From: Bacillota bacterium | GTDB taxonomy: Bacteria > Bacillota > Desulfitobacteriia > Desulfitobacteriales > JAJXUE01 | DNA length: 17,022 bases | Direction of reading: 5' to 3' | NCBI GenBank assembly: GCA_021786555.1 | Contig: JAJYNB010000177.1 | Location: 1-17,022, forward strand | Shown here: piece after piece, positions 6,557 through 13,944 of the stretch | How positions within the stretch are numbered: the stretch's first letter is position 1 | How the letters are laid out: the number at the start of each line of letters is the position of its first letter | Program-made: the position numbers and the translations under genes | The notes under the pieces: model-generated | Told to the model about the DNA's origin: nothing | The model's database searches: none | Seen by the model: the letters and a program-made list of their open reading frames with translations, nothing else

Positions 6557-7622
6557 TGGGGCGTTCCAGCAAGGCCTGTTCGCGGAAGCGGCGCAGGCCT
6601 TCTTTGATGGTCCTTGCCCGAACTTCCCCGATTCCCTCTACCTCATCAAGTTCCTCAATGCTGGCCTTCAAAACCTTTTGCAGCCCACCGATGGTCTGGA
6701 TCAGATTGTCGATTACATGGACTGGCAAGCGCGGTATTTTGCGCAAAATACGAAATCCTCTGGGAGAAATGAGCAGGTCCAAAACGCTCATAGTGATGCC
6801 GTAACCCAATACCCTGCTGATGTTTACCAAATCGAGGAACTCATCGTTAGACCACCCTTTAATAGTCTCCAGGATGTCCGATGCGCTTTTCTCCCCGCCT
6901 AAGGCCTGGTAATCCTGGATAATCAGCATTCCGTCGTCTTCAACGTTGGCTACCAACTCTTCCAGCTGCATGCTGACCAGGCGGCCCTCACTCCCCAGCT
7001 CTGTCATGTATTCCTCAACTTCCCTGACTATGCGCATAACCATCTCGGTGCGCTGGATAACCTTGGCAACATCAAATACGGTAACCAGGTCCTGAAATTC
7101 AAGGGTGTTGAGGTCGTTAACCGCTTTGTCCAGGACTACTTTGTATTTCTCCAGAGTTTGTAAAGCCTGGTTTGCCTTGGTCAATATTACGCCCAAATCT
7201 CTCAAAGCATACTTGTTATGGTCCAGATAGAGGGTGATGACGTTCCTGCGCTGTGAGATACAGATGACCATGTCTCCAGTCTGCTTAGCTACCCTTTCCG
7301 CCGTACGGTGCCGAATTCCCGTTTCGACGGAAGGAATGTTCGGGCTTGGGATCAGGGTGGCATTGGCGCAGATTATCTTCCTGGCATCTGCGGAAAGCAC
7401 AATGGCTCCGTCCATCTTGGCCAGTTCATAGAGGGAAGACGGGCTGTAATCACAGTTTAAGGCAAATCCTCCCTCCACCAGTTCATTTATTTCCGGAGAC
7501 CTTGCCAGTACTATCAGCGCACCGGTTCTGGCCCGAAGGATATTTTCCAGGCCTTCGCGCAATTGTGTACCGGGAGCAACCATTTTTAGCGCTTGGTTTA
7601 ACTTTTCTTTAAAATCTTTCAC
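6552..7622 (-). CDS. disA: DNA integrity scanning protein DisA, diadenylate cyclase
   Basis: Makes c-di-AMP from two ATP and scans DNA for branched structures, stopping synthesis when it meets them. 356 residues, the usual length. The N-terminal DAC domain carries DGA at 71-73 and RHR at 104-106 (TGIRHRTAERV), both needed for catalysis in the family. A helical linker follows, and the C-terminal helix-hairpin-helix DNA-binding motif reads ELDEVEGIGEVRARTI. The start is GTG 7622, with GGAGGG inside the last codons of radA and only 2 bases between genes, so the pair is coupled. The radA-disA order is conserved in Firmicutes, where RadA restrains DisA activity. In this genome the unit ends here, whereas in Bacillus subtilis disA is followed directly by yacL. 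Confidence 0.97.
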   Translation of the reverse strand: MKDFKEKLNQALKMVAPGTQLREGLENILRARTGALIVLARSPEINELVEGGFALNCDYSPSSLYELAKMDGAIVLSADARKIICANATLIPSPNIPSVETGIRHRTAERVAKQTGDMVICISQRRNVITLYLDHNKYALRDLGVILTKANQALQTLEKYKVVLDKAVNDLNTLEFQDLVTVFDVAKVIQRTEMVMRIVREVEEYMTELGSEGRLVSMQLEELVANVEDDGMLIIQDYQALGGEKSASDILETIKGWSNDEFLDLVNISRVLGYGITMSVLDLLISPRGFRILRKIPRLPVHVIDNLIQTIGGLQKVLKASIEELDEVEGIGEVRARTIKEGLRRFREQALLERPM

Positions 7623-7624
7623 CC

Positions 7625-8974
7625 TTAGCCCTCCAGCGCGGAAGTTAGAGCCTCCTGCACGGAGGCAGCACCGCTGAGCGTTATTGTTTTTACATCCCTA
7701 ACCTGCTCAATGTTTGCTTTAGGCACTATACACCGGGTAAAACCCAGTTTAACCGCTTCCTTAACCCGGGTCTCAATCTGAGGTACACCTCGAACTTCAC
7801 CGGTAAGGCCCACCTCACCCATTACCACCGTCCCGGCAGGAATGAAATGATCCCGGATGCTGGAAGCTACTGCGCAGATTACCGCTAAATCCAGCGCCGG
7901 TTCGTCAATTTTGACTCCACCGGCCAGGTTTACAAACACATCCTGCATACCCAGGTTGAAGCCAATCTTTTTGTCAAGCACGGCCAACAGCAAAGAAACC
8001 CTGTTGTAGTCAATCCCTGCCGTCATCCGCCTGGGATTGCCGTACACTGTGGATGTAACCAGAGCCTGCACTTCTACCAGCAGAGGGCGGGTACCTTCCA
8101 TAGCTGCCGCCACCACAGCCCCAGTCGTCCCGGCAGAGTGCTGAGAAAGGAACAGTTCTGATGGATTGCTTATTTCGTCCAGTCCCCGGCTGGCCATCTC
8201 GAAAACCCCTATCTCATTGGTAGCGCCAAACCTGTTTTTTACACTGCGCAATATGCGATAAGTGTGGTGCCTGTCGCCCTCAAAATATAGAACTGTATCC
8301 ACCATATGCTCCAAAACCCTAGGACCCGCCAGGGTACCTTCTTTTGTGACATGACCCACTAGAAACACCGCAATACTTTTTTCCTTAGCCAACCTCATCA
8401 AAATTGCGGCGCATTCCCTAACCTGGCTTACACTGCCTGGGGCGGATTGGATTTGGCTAGAGTACACTGTTTGGATCGAATCTATAATTACGACCGTTGG
8501 CCCGGTCCCCTCAATCACAGAGCTAATTCGGTCAAGGTTGGTCTCTGAAAATACCAGCAGCCTGCCCCCGCTAACACCAAGCCGGTTAGCCCGAAGCTTG
8601 ACTTGACTTACAGACTCTTCCCCTGAGACATAAAGGATTACATCCTGTTGTCCGAGATGGTGGGCCATCTGCAGCAATAACGTAGATTTGCCTATACCCG
8701 GGTCTCCACCCACCAAAACAAAGGACCCTTTTACAATACCCCCGCCTAAGACCCGGTCCAGTTCACCGCTGCCCGAGGAAGTCCTGTCCTCAGCGGTTAC
8801 TTCAACGGCGTCAAGCAGCACTGGTTCAGCCCCATTCCCCGCGGCGGCCACCGGCTGGCGCCAGATTTCCTCCACAAAACTGTTCCAACTGCCGCACCCC
8901 GGGCAGCGTCCCAGCCATTTTGGCGCATCCTGCCCGCAGTTTTGACATACGTAGTGGCTCTTGCCTTTTGCCAT
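7625..8974 (-). CDS. radA: DNA repair protein RadA (Sms), branch-migration ATPase
   Basis: A RecA-like hexameric ATPase that extends and processes recombination intermediates. 449 residues, standard length. The zinc finger uses Cys10, Cys13, Cys24 and Cys27 (CQNCG, CPGCG). The Walker A is GGDPGIGKST (89-98), and VVIIDSIQTV is the Walker B strand. The RadA-specific KNRFG motif is present (KNRFGATNEIGVFEM), and the C-terminal Lon-protease-like domain includes EPALDLAVICAVASS but serves as a scaffold, not a protease. ATG 8974 is preferred: AGAGGAG lies 6-7 bases upstream, and the protein then begins MAKGKSHYVC as in relatives. The longer frame to 9052 would run through the promoter. Transcribed from its own extended -10 promoter, with disA directly after it. 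Confidence 0.97.
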   Translation of the reverse strand: MAKGKSHYVCQNCGQDAPKWLGRCPGCGSWNSFVEEIWRQPVAAAGNGAEPVLLDAVEVTAEDRTSSGSGELDRVLGGGIVKGSFVLVGGDPGIGKSTLLLQMAHHLGQQDVILYVSGEESVSQVKLRANRLGVSGGRLLVFSETNLDRISSVIEGTGPTVVIIDSIQTVYSSQIQSAPGSVSQVRECAAILMRLAKEKSIAVFLVGHVTKEGTLAGPRVLEHMVDTVLYFEGDRHHTYRILRSVKNRFGATNEIGVFEMASRGLDEISNPSELFLSQHSAGTTGAVVAAAMEGTRPLLVEVQALVTSTVYGNPRRMTAGIDYNRVSLLLAVLDKKIGFNLGMQDVFVNLAGGVKIDEPALDLAVICAVASSIRDHFIPAGTVVMGEVGLTGEVRGVPQIETRVKEAVKLGFTRCIVPKANIEQVRDVKTITLSGAASVQEALTSALEG

Positions 8975-9008
8975 CGATTTCTCCTCTAGTGTATTCTTGC
9001 CAACTTTT

Positions 9009-9017
9009 ATTATAACA
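9009..9017 (-). promoter_or_regulatory. Extended -10 promoter of radA-disA
   Basis: TGTTATAAT (9017-9009): a perfect TATAAT with the TGn extension, about 35 bases before the radA ATG. No good -35 box is visible at 16-18 bases, which is normal for extended -10 promoters. Confidence 0.65.
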
Positions 9018-9060
9018 TAACGGGAACAGCGCTTCGCCATGCGTGTGCCCATTTAGAGCG

Positions 9061-9087
9061 AAAGAAGGCCGCTGCACGGCCTTCTTT
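9061..9087 (-). terminator. Terminator-like hairpin after clpC
   Basis: An 11-bp perfect stem, AAAGAAGGCCG (9061-9071) and CGGCCTTCTTT (9077-9087), with a 5-base loop, starting 2 bases after the clpC stop. The T run on the minus side is short and interrupted, so read-through into radA is likely partial. Confidence 0.7.
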
Positions 9088-9088
9088 G

Positions 9089-11518
9089 TTACTTAAATAC
9101 AATCTGATTATCCTGTGCGTCCACATCGACAACAGAACCTTCAGCATATCTACCCTTTAGCATTTCTTCTGCCAATGGGTCTTCCACTAACCGCTGGATA
9201 GCCCTGCGCAAAGGACGTGCTCCGTACGTAAGATCATGTCCCTCCCTGGCGATTAAGGCCTTGGCTGCAGCACTGACCTGCAGGGACAAGCCCTGTTCCG
9301 CTAAACGCTTCTTCAACGCATCGAGCATCAGATCGACAATTTTTTGCATGTGCTCCTCTGCCAGGGAATGAAACACAATAACTTCGTCAATTCGATTAAG
9401 AAACTCAGGGCGGAAGGACTTTTTCAATTCCTCGGTGACTCTTTGTTTCATCTCCAGGTAATCGCTTTCAGGGGACTCCCTCGTGATAAAACCCATCTTA
9501 GCTTCCCTCTTGATAAGGTTAGCCCCTACGTTCGAGGTCATGATTATTACCGTATTGCGAAAATCCACTACCCGGCCCTTAGTATCGGTGAGTCTTCCAT
9601 CTTCCAGAACCTGGAGCAGAATATTGAATACTTCAGGGTGCGCCTTTTCGATTTCATCCAGGAGCACTACCGAATAAGGCTTGCGTCTAACCGCTTCAGT
9701 CAATTGCCCGCCTTCATCATGCCCAATATAGCCGGGAGGTGCCCCAACCAGGCGGGAAACAGCATGCTTTTCCATATACTCAGACATGTCCAGCCTGACC
9801 GTGGCATCTTCATCTCCAAACAATACTTCTGCCAAAGCCCGCGCCAGCTCGGTTTTGCCCACTCCCGTTGGACCGAGGAAAATGAAGGAACCTATAGGCC
9901 GCTTCGGGTCTTTAAGCCCTGCCCTGGCTCTGCGGACAGCCCGTGCTAAGGATTTTACAGCCTCGTCCTGCCCTACCACCCGCTGATGCAGCGTTTCCTC
10001 CAGGCGCAATAACCGTGCGCTTTCCTCCTCGGCCAGTTTCTTCACCGGAATGTTGGTCCAACTGGAAACTATATGGGCTATGTCCTCTTCGCTGACAACA
10101 GCTTTCTCCAGGCCCCTTTGGTTCTCCCATTCCCCTTTCAATTCTTCCAACCGCTGCTTGATTTTGTGTTCCTGGTCCCTGAATTGGGCTGCCTTTTCAA
10201 ATTCCTGGCTGAGGACTGCAGCTTCTTTCTCCTTGCGCAGGGTTTCCATTTTGGCTTCCAGCTCTTTCAAATCCGGCGGAGCGGTAAATGCCTGGAGCCT
10301 AACCCGGGAAGCCGCCTCATCAACCAGGTCGATAGCCTTGTCGGGTAGAAAACGGTCTGATATATAACGGTCCGAAAGGGTAACCGCCGCCTTGATGGCT
10401 TCATCGGTAATCTTTACCCGGTGGTGGGCCTCGTAGCGGTCGCGTAGACCTTTGAGAATAGAGACAGCCTCTTCAACTGTGGGTTCCCCTACGTTTATTG
10501 GTTGAAAGCGCCTCTCCAAAGCGGCATCCCGTTCCACATATTTGCGGTATTCATCCAGTGTCGTGGCTCCCACACACTGCAGTTCGCCCCTGGCCAGGGC
10601 AGGTTTCAGTATGTTGGCCGCATCAATGGCCCCTTCAGCTGCTCCCGCGCCTATCAGGGTATGCAATTCGTCTATAAAGAGAATAACGTTGCCGTTGGCC
10701 TTGATTTCATCCATTATTTTTTTGAGACGCTCTTCAAATTCACCCCGATACTTTGAACCAGCGATTACTGCCGACAGGTCTAATGTAATCACTCTCTTGC
10801 CTGTGAGGATTTCAGGGACTTTGTTTTCCACAATACGCTGGGCTAATCCTTCTGCAATGGCGGTCTTGCCAACTCCAGGTTCCCCGATTAAGACTGGGTT
10901 ATTTTTTGTCCTGCGGCTCAAGATTTGAATTACCCTCTCAATTTCGTTTTCCCTGCCAATGACTGGGTCCAGCTTGCTTTCCCTGGCCAGTTTGGTTAAA
11001 TGTCGGTCAAAATCATTCAAGGCGGGGGTTTTTGCGCTGCCGGCCTGGGGGGGAGTGCCTCCTATACTGCTGGCGATGCTTGGTCCCTCACCCAGTAAAA
11101 ACATCACCTGACGCAAGACTTTGTCTGCGCTGATATTCATATTAGCCAGGACCCGGGCGGCAACTCCCTCACCCTCCCGAATCAGTCCTAAAAGAATGTG
11201 CTCTGTTCCCACGTAGTTTACTCCCTGGCGCCTGCCCTCATCGTTTGCCAGCTCTAAGACTTTCTTTGCTCTGGGTGTGAAGCCAACTTCTCCCGCCTGG
11301 GCCCCCGCGCCCTTGCCCACAATTCCCTCCACCTGGGTTCTGACACTGTTTAAATCAACCCCTAGTCCCTGTAGGGCTTTGGCGGCAATCCCCTCTCCTT
11401 CCCGAATCAGTCCCAGCAGCAGGTGCTCAGTCCCCACTGCCGGATGGCGAAGGTTTTTTGCCTCCTCCTTTGCCAACATCAAGACTTTTTGTGCCTTTTC
11501 AGTAAATCTGCCTAACAT
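9089..11518 (-). CDS. clpC: ATP-dependent Clp protease ATPase subunit ClpC
   Basis: An AAA+ unfoldase that feeds proteins into ClpP and recognises phospho-arginine-tagged clients. 809 residues, the normal length. Order: two Clp-N repeats (about 5-60 and 80-140); AAA1 with Walker A GEPGVGKT (212-219) and Walker B ILFIDE (279-284); the ClpC-specific middle region (about 415-465), UVR-like with QEFEKAAQFRDQEHK; AAA2 with GPTGVGKT (549-556) and VVLLDE (617-622). An MGF tripeptide at 675-677 is in the ClpP-docking loop. Those features separate it from ClpB and ClpE. ATG 11518 has a perfect AGGAGGTGG 7 bases upstream. Last gene of ctsR-mcsA-mcsB-clpC, 25 bases after mcsB. Regulated by CtsR at the operon promoter. 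Confidence 0.98.
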   Translation of the reverse strand: MLGRFTEKAQKVLMLAKEEAKNLRHPAVGTEHLLLGLIREGEGIAAKALQGLGVDLNSVRTQVEGIVGKGAGAQAGEVGFTPRAKKVLELANDEGRRQGVNYVGTEHILLGLIREGEGVAARVLANMNISADKVLRQVMFLLGEGPSIASSIGGTPPQAGSAKTPALNDFDRHLTKLARESKLDPVIGRENEIERVIQILSRRTKNNPVLIGEPGVGKTAIAEGLAQRIVENKVPEILTGKRVITLDLSAVIAGSKYRGEFEERLKKIMDEIKANGNVILFIDELHTLIGAGAAEGAIDAANILKPALARGELQCVGATTLDEYRKYVERDAALERRFQPINVGEPTVEEAVSILKGLRDRYEAHHRVKITDEAIKAAVTLSDRYISDRFLPDKAIDLVDEAASRVRLQAFTAPPDLKELEAKMETLRKEKEAAVLSQEFEKAAQFRDQEHKIKQRLEELKGEWENQRGLEKAVVSEEDIAHIVSSWTNIPVKKLAEEESARLLRLEETLHQRVVGQDEAVKSLARAVRRARAGLKDPKRPIGSFIFLGPTGVGKTELARALAEVLFGDEDATVRLDMSEYMEKHAVSRLVGAPPGYIGHDEGGQLTEAVRRKPYSVVLLDEIEKAHPEVFNILLQVLEDGRLTDTKGRVVDFRNTVIIMTSNVGANLIKREAKMGFITRESPESDYLEMKQRVTEELKKSFRPEFLNRIDEVIVFHSLAEEHMQKIVDLMLDALKKRLAEQGLSLQVSAAAKALIAREGHDLTYGARPLRRAIQRLVEDPLAEEMLKGRYAEGSVVDVDAQDNQIVFK

Positions 11519-11543
11519 CTTACTGCCACCTCCTAAATGAATA

Positions 11544-12596
11544 TCAAATCAAGCGGGAACGGATGAGCTTTGCTCGTTCCAGATCCCTTGCGGTAGTACT
11601 CATCTCGCGTCCCGTAAAAAACTGCAAGTGAGCGGGACTGGTAATTACAATCAATTCATTAAAAACCTCAGACACAGGGTTACTGACAATTCCCAAGTCC
11701 ATTCCCAAACGCAGGTCTGACAACAGGGCCAAAGCCTCCTGGCCCGAAATCAGCCTGGCGTTACTCAACAGCCCGTAAGCGCGCCAAACCCTGTCCTCTA
11801 CCTGCTCCCCGGCATCCTGCAACAGGACCTGCCTGGCTTCTTTTTCTTTATCCACAATCTGCCGGGTTACGGCCGACAAATTGGCCAAAATGTCCTCTTC
11901 CGTTTTGCCCAAAGTGACCTGATTTGATACCTGAAACAAGTTGCCCATCACCTCGGAGCCTTCGCCGTAAAGCCCCCTCACGGCTAATCCCAACTGGGGC
12001 AGGAGTCCCAGCACCCTGCTGACCTGATTTGTCAGAACCAGAGCCGGCAGGTGAACCATTGCCGATGCCCTCAACCCCGTGCCCACATTAGTTGGACAGG
12101 CTGTAAGATAACCGCTCTTTTCGCCATAAGCTATATCAAGGCTCCCTTCCAGCATGTCATCTATCTGACTTGCTTCGTTCCAGGCATTCTCCAGATTCAA
12201 CCCTGGCAACAGGCATTGAATGCGCAGGTGGTCTTCCTCGTTAACCATAATGCTGACCGACTGGTCCTCTTTAATGGCCACCGCCCTGCCGACGGGGTTC
12301 TCAGCGTGCTGAGGGCTGATTAGATGTTTTTCCACCAGCACAAAGCGTTCCAGGGGGGAAACATCCTCCAGGGCAGCGAATTGAAAAATCCCCATTTCCT
12401 TGGGCGCCTTACATACGGCCGTTTGTACCTCATCGATAACCTGCTTGGCCTGAATTTCGGAGAGTGCATTAGGAAAGGGATGTTGTTCCAAATTTCTGGC
12501 CAGCCTGATCCGGCAGCTGATTACCACATCGGCAAAGTTGCCCTTGCCCTCCATCCACCGGCTTGCTGTTGTGCGGAGAATGTTTTCCATACCCAC
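11544..12596 (-). CDS. mcsB: Protein arginine kinase McsB
   Basis: Phosphorylates arginine side chains of damaged proteins and of CtsR, marking them for ClpCP. 350 residues, phosphagen-kinase fold. Seen: SCRIRLARN near the N-terminus, NEEDHLRIQCLLPG, the active-site loop TACPTNVGTGLRAS with Cys167, and YGEGSEVMGNLFQVSNQVTLG. The C-terminal phospho-arginine sensor RDxxRA is present as RDLERA, and the protein ends shortly after it, so its tail is shorter than in Bacillus subtilis. The start is GTG 12596, 3 bases after mcsA, with GGGGG 8 bases upstream; ATG 12590, two codons in, is nearly as plausible (AGGTGG just before it). Works with the McsA activator encoded upstream. Confidence 0.96.
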   Translation of the reverse strand: MGMENILRTTASRWMEGKGNFADVVISCRIRLARNLEQHPFPNALSEIQAKQVIDEVQTAVCKAPKEMGIFQFAALEDVSPLERFVLVEKHLISPQHAENPVGRAVAIKEDQSVSIMVNEEDHLRIQCLLPGLNLENAWNEASQIDDMLEGSLDIAYGEKSGYLTACPTNVGTGLRASAMVHLPALVLTNQVSRVLGLLPQLGLAVRGLYGEGSEVMGNLFQVSNQVTLGKTEEDILANLSAVTRQIVDKEKEARQVLLQDAGEQVEDRVWRAYGLLSNARLISGQEALALLSDLRLGMDLGIVSNPVSEVFNELIVITSPAHLQFFTGREMSTTARDLERAKLIRSRLI

Positions 12597-12599
12597 CTG

Positions 12600-13109
12600 T
12601 CAAACCCCCAAACCCTGTTCCAGGCTCCTGATTTGATCCCTGATTTGCGCAGCTTGCTCAAATTCTTCCCGGGTAATCAGCTGCTGCATCCTAGCCCTCA
12701 GTTGTTCGATTTCTTTGCGTTGCCGGATTGATCCACCCCGCCGCAGCGGCACTTTTCCTACATGTTGGCCGCCGCCGTGGATACGGCGCAAAAGCGGTTC
12801 AAGTTTGTCGGCAAACTCGCTATAGCACTCGTTGCATCCCAGCCTTCCGGTTTGAGTTATCTGTTCAAAACTCAGACCGCACTTTGAGCAGATAACAGAC
12901 TGAGCAGGCACAATCTTTTCCTCAATTTGCGGATTAAGGTTGAACAGAGCCGCCAAGAAATTAGGTATAGCGAAGCTGGGGTTAAAGCTGCCCATTTCTT
13001 GGTCCTTCTGGGCGCATTGGGGGCAAAGATGGCTCTCGTGCTTCTGGCCATTAATAATTTTGGTTAAATGGACCGTGGCTGGACGCTGTTTGCACTCGTC
13101 ACAATACAT
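12600..13109 (-). CDS. mcsA: McsA, zinc-finger activator of McsB
   Basis: Binds and activates the McsB kinase and helps target CtsR under heat or thiol stress. 169 residues. Four CxxC pairs form two zinc sites: Cys3-Cys6 (CDEC), Cys29-Cys32 (CPQC), Cys74-Cys77 (CSKC) and Cys92-Cys95 (CNEC). A basic linker (RRGGSIRQR) leads to a C-terminal UVR motif (about 133-166) including EEFEQAAQIRDQI, the same motif type found in ClpC. ATG 13109 is chosen because GGAGGGG is 5 bases upstream. A TTG-initiated frame six codons longer would overlap ctsR and place that ribosome-binding site inside the gene. It lies 14 bases after ctsR. Confidence 0.95.
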   Translation of the reverse strand: MYCDECKQRPATVHLTKIINGQKHESHLCPQCAQKDQEMGSFNPSFAIPNFLAALFNLNPQIEEKIVPAQSVICSKCGLSFEQITQTGRLGCNECYSEFADKLEPLLRRIHGGGQHVGKVPLRRGGSIRQRKEIEQLRARMQQLITREEFEQAAQIRDQIRSLEQGLGV

Positions 13110-13123
13110 ACCAACCCCTCCAA

Positions 13124-13591
13124 TCAAAAATCTTCCCGGGTCAGGGTTCTCAAAACAGCTGCCATTAAACGGGCTCTCAGGCGATCCCGCTCTGGAATCT
13201 GCAGTGACAAGGTTTCCCTGTCCATCACTGTTCTAACCAACATAGCTTCCCGCTTGCTGAGCAATTCTTCTTCCGCCAGCCGTTTGATCAATCCTTCCGC
13301 CGCATTCTGGGTCAATTCCCCGTCACTCAGATTGGTAATAAAGTCATCTAGATAGTCTGGAGTTTCAATGCCCAATTTAACAATACGGAGATAACCACCA
13401 CCGCCCCTGCGGCTTTCCACCAGGTAACCCTGTTCCACAGAAAACCTCGTGCTCAGGACATAATTGATTTGGGAGGGCGCGCACTCGAACTGGGAAGCCA
13501 GCCCGCTCCGCTGAATTACCACATATCCCTGCGATGTATCCTGAAGGATTTTCTTGAGGTAGCGTTCAATCTGGTCAACTAAGTTGCTCAT
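13124..13591 (-). CDS. ctsR: CtsR, class III heat-shock repressor
   Basis: Dimeric repressor of clp genes that senses heat directly. 155 residues, standard. The N-terminal winged helix-turn-helix includes ASQFECAPSQINYVLSTRF, followed by the wing with the tetraglycine thermosensor RGGGGY (62-67). The C-terminal domain (about 80-155) includes RETLSLQIPERDRLRARLMAAVLR, the McsB/ClpC interaction side. I prefer ATG 13591 (MSNLVDQIERYLKK, as in relatives); GTG codons at 13600 and 13597 are alternatives in frame. GGTGGTGA just upstream is a moderate ribosome-binding site. First gene of the operon; its own operator lies in the leader, so it is self-regulated. Confidence 0.96.
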   Translation of the reverse strand: MSNLVDQIERYLKKILQDTSQGYVVIQRSGLASQFECAPSQINYVLSTRFSVEQGYLVESRRGGGGYLRIVKLGIETPDYLDDFITNLSDGELTQNAAEGLIKRLAEEELLSKREAMLVRTVMDRETLSLQIPERDRLRARLMAAVLRTLTREDF

Positions 13592-13600
13592 TTTCACCAC

Positions 13601-13618
13601 CCTGACCTTCTCTGACCT
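13601..13618 (-). promoter_or_regulatory. CtsR operator
   Basis: Direct heptad repeat GGTCAGAGAAGGTCAGG on the minus strand: two GGTCA units with a 10-base period (TGACC on plus at 13603-13607 and 13613-13617). This fits the CtsR consensus GGTCAAA-NAN-GGTCAAA in the GGTCA cores, with the A positions partly changed to G. It lies between the likely transcription start and the ctsR ribosome-binding site. Confidence 0.85.
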
Positions 13619-13625
13619 TAATATT

Positions 13626-13654
13626 ATAATAATCTCAAAACCCTAAATTTGCAA
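13626..13654 (-). promoter_or_regulatory. Promoter of ctsR-mcsA-mcsB-clpC
   Basis: TTGCAA (13654-13649), 17-base spacer, TATTAT (13631-13626). A perfect TATAAT also starts 3 bases later (13628-13623), but with a 20-base spacer. Either would start transcription at the edge of the CtsR operator. Confidence 0.65.
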
Positions 13655-13714
13655 CCATGACTTTCCATAGTGTAACCGCATTAAGCCGGAAAATAAACAA
13701 CCTTTAACACTAGA

Positions 13715-13873
13715 AGAATTCAGGAGTCAGGAGTCAGAATTCAGAATTATTAAGCCTTCTTGCCAGACTAGGACAAAGGGGACGGTTCTTATCGTCCTAG
13801 CAAATCCTGCTGAATTTTGTCGCTTGCCTGGTTTTCCATGAGCCTATGATTCCGACTCCCGGCTTCTGACTTT
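13715..13873. repeat. Small repeat element: heptamer repeats, REP-like palindrome and inverted partner
   Basis: Left part: four tandem 7-mers, CAGGAGT, CAGGAGT, CAGAATT, CAGAATT (13721-13748), with a partial unit before them. Middle: palindrome CTAGGAC (13768-13774) / GTCCTAG (13794-13800) enclosing AAAGGGGACGGTTCT. Right: the sequence around 13850-13870, read on the minus strand, resembles the left part (GTCAGAAG, then GGGAGTCGGAAT). No coding frame. The layout suggests a degenerate REP/MITE-like non-autonomous repeat. The GGGGACGGTTCT core resembles, from memory, repeats spread in many clostridial genomes. Confidence 0.6.
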
Positions 13874-13883
13874 GGGTACTGAC

Positions 13884-13920
13884 AAAAAGAAAAAGAGGAC
13901 AGGCAGTTATACCTATCCTC
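13884..13920 (-). terminator. Intrinsic terminator after nrdJ
   Basis: GAGGATAGG (13920-13912) pairs with CCTGTCCTC (13903-13895) with one T-G pair and an 8-base loop, followed by TTTTTCTTTTT on the minus strand. It lies 25 bases after the nrdJ stop. Confidence 0.9.
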
Positions 13921-13944
13921 ACCCATTATTTAGTTACGAACCTT

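Noticed and set aside
13721..13748. Tandem 7-base repeats as a CRISPR array or phase-variation tract
   Set aside because: Units are 7 bases with no spacers, lie outside any gene, and no cas genes are present.
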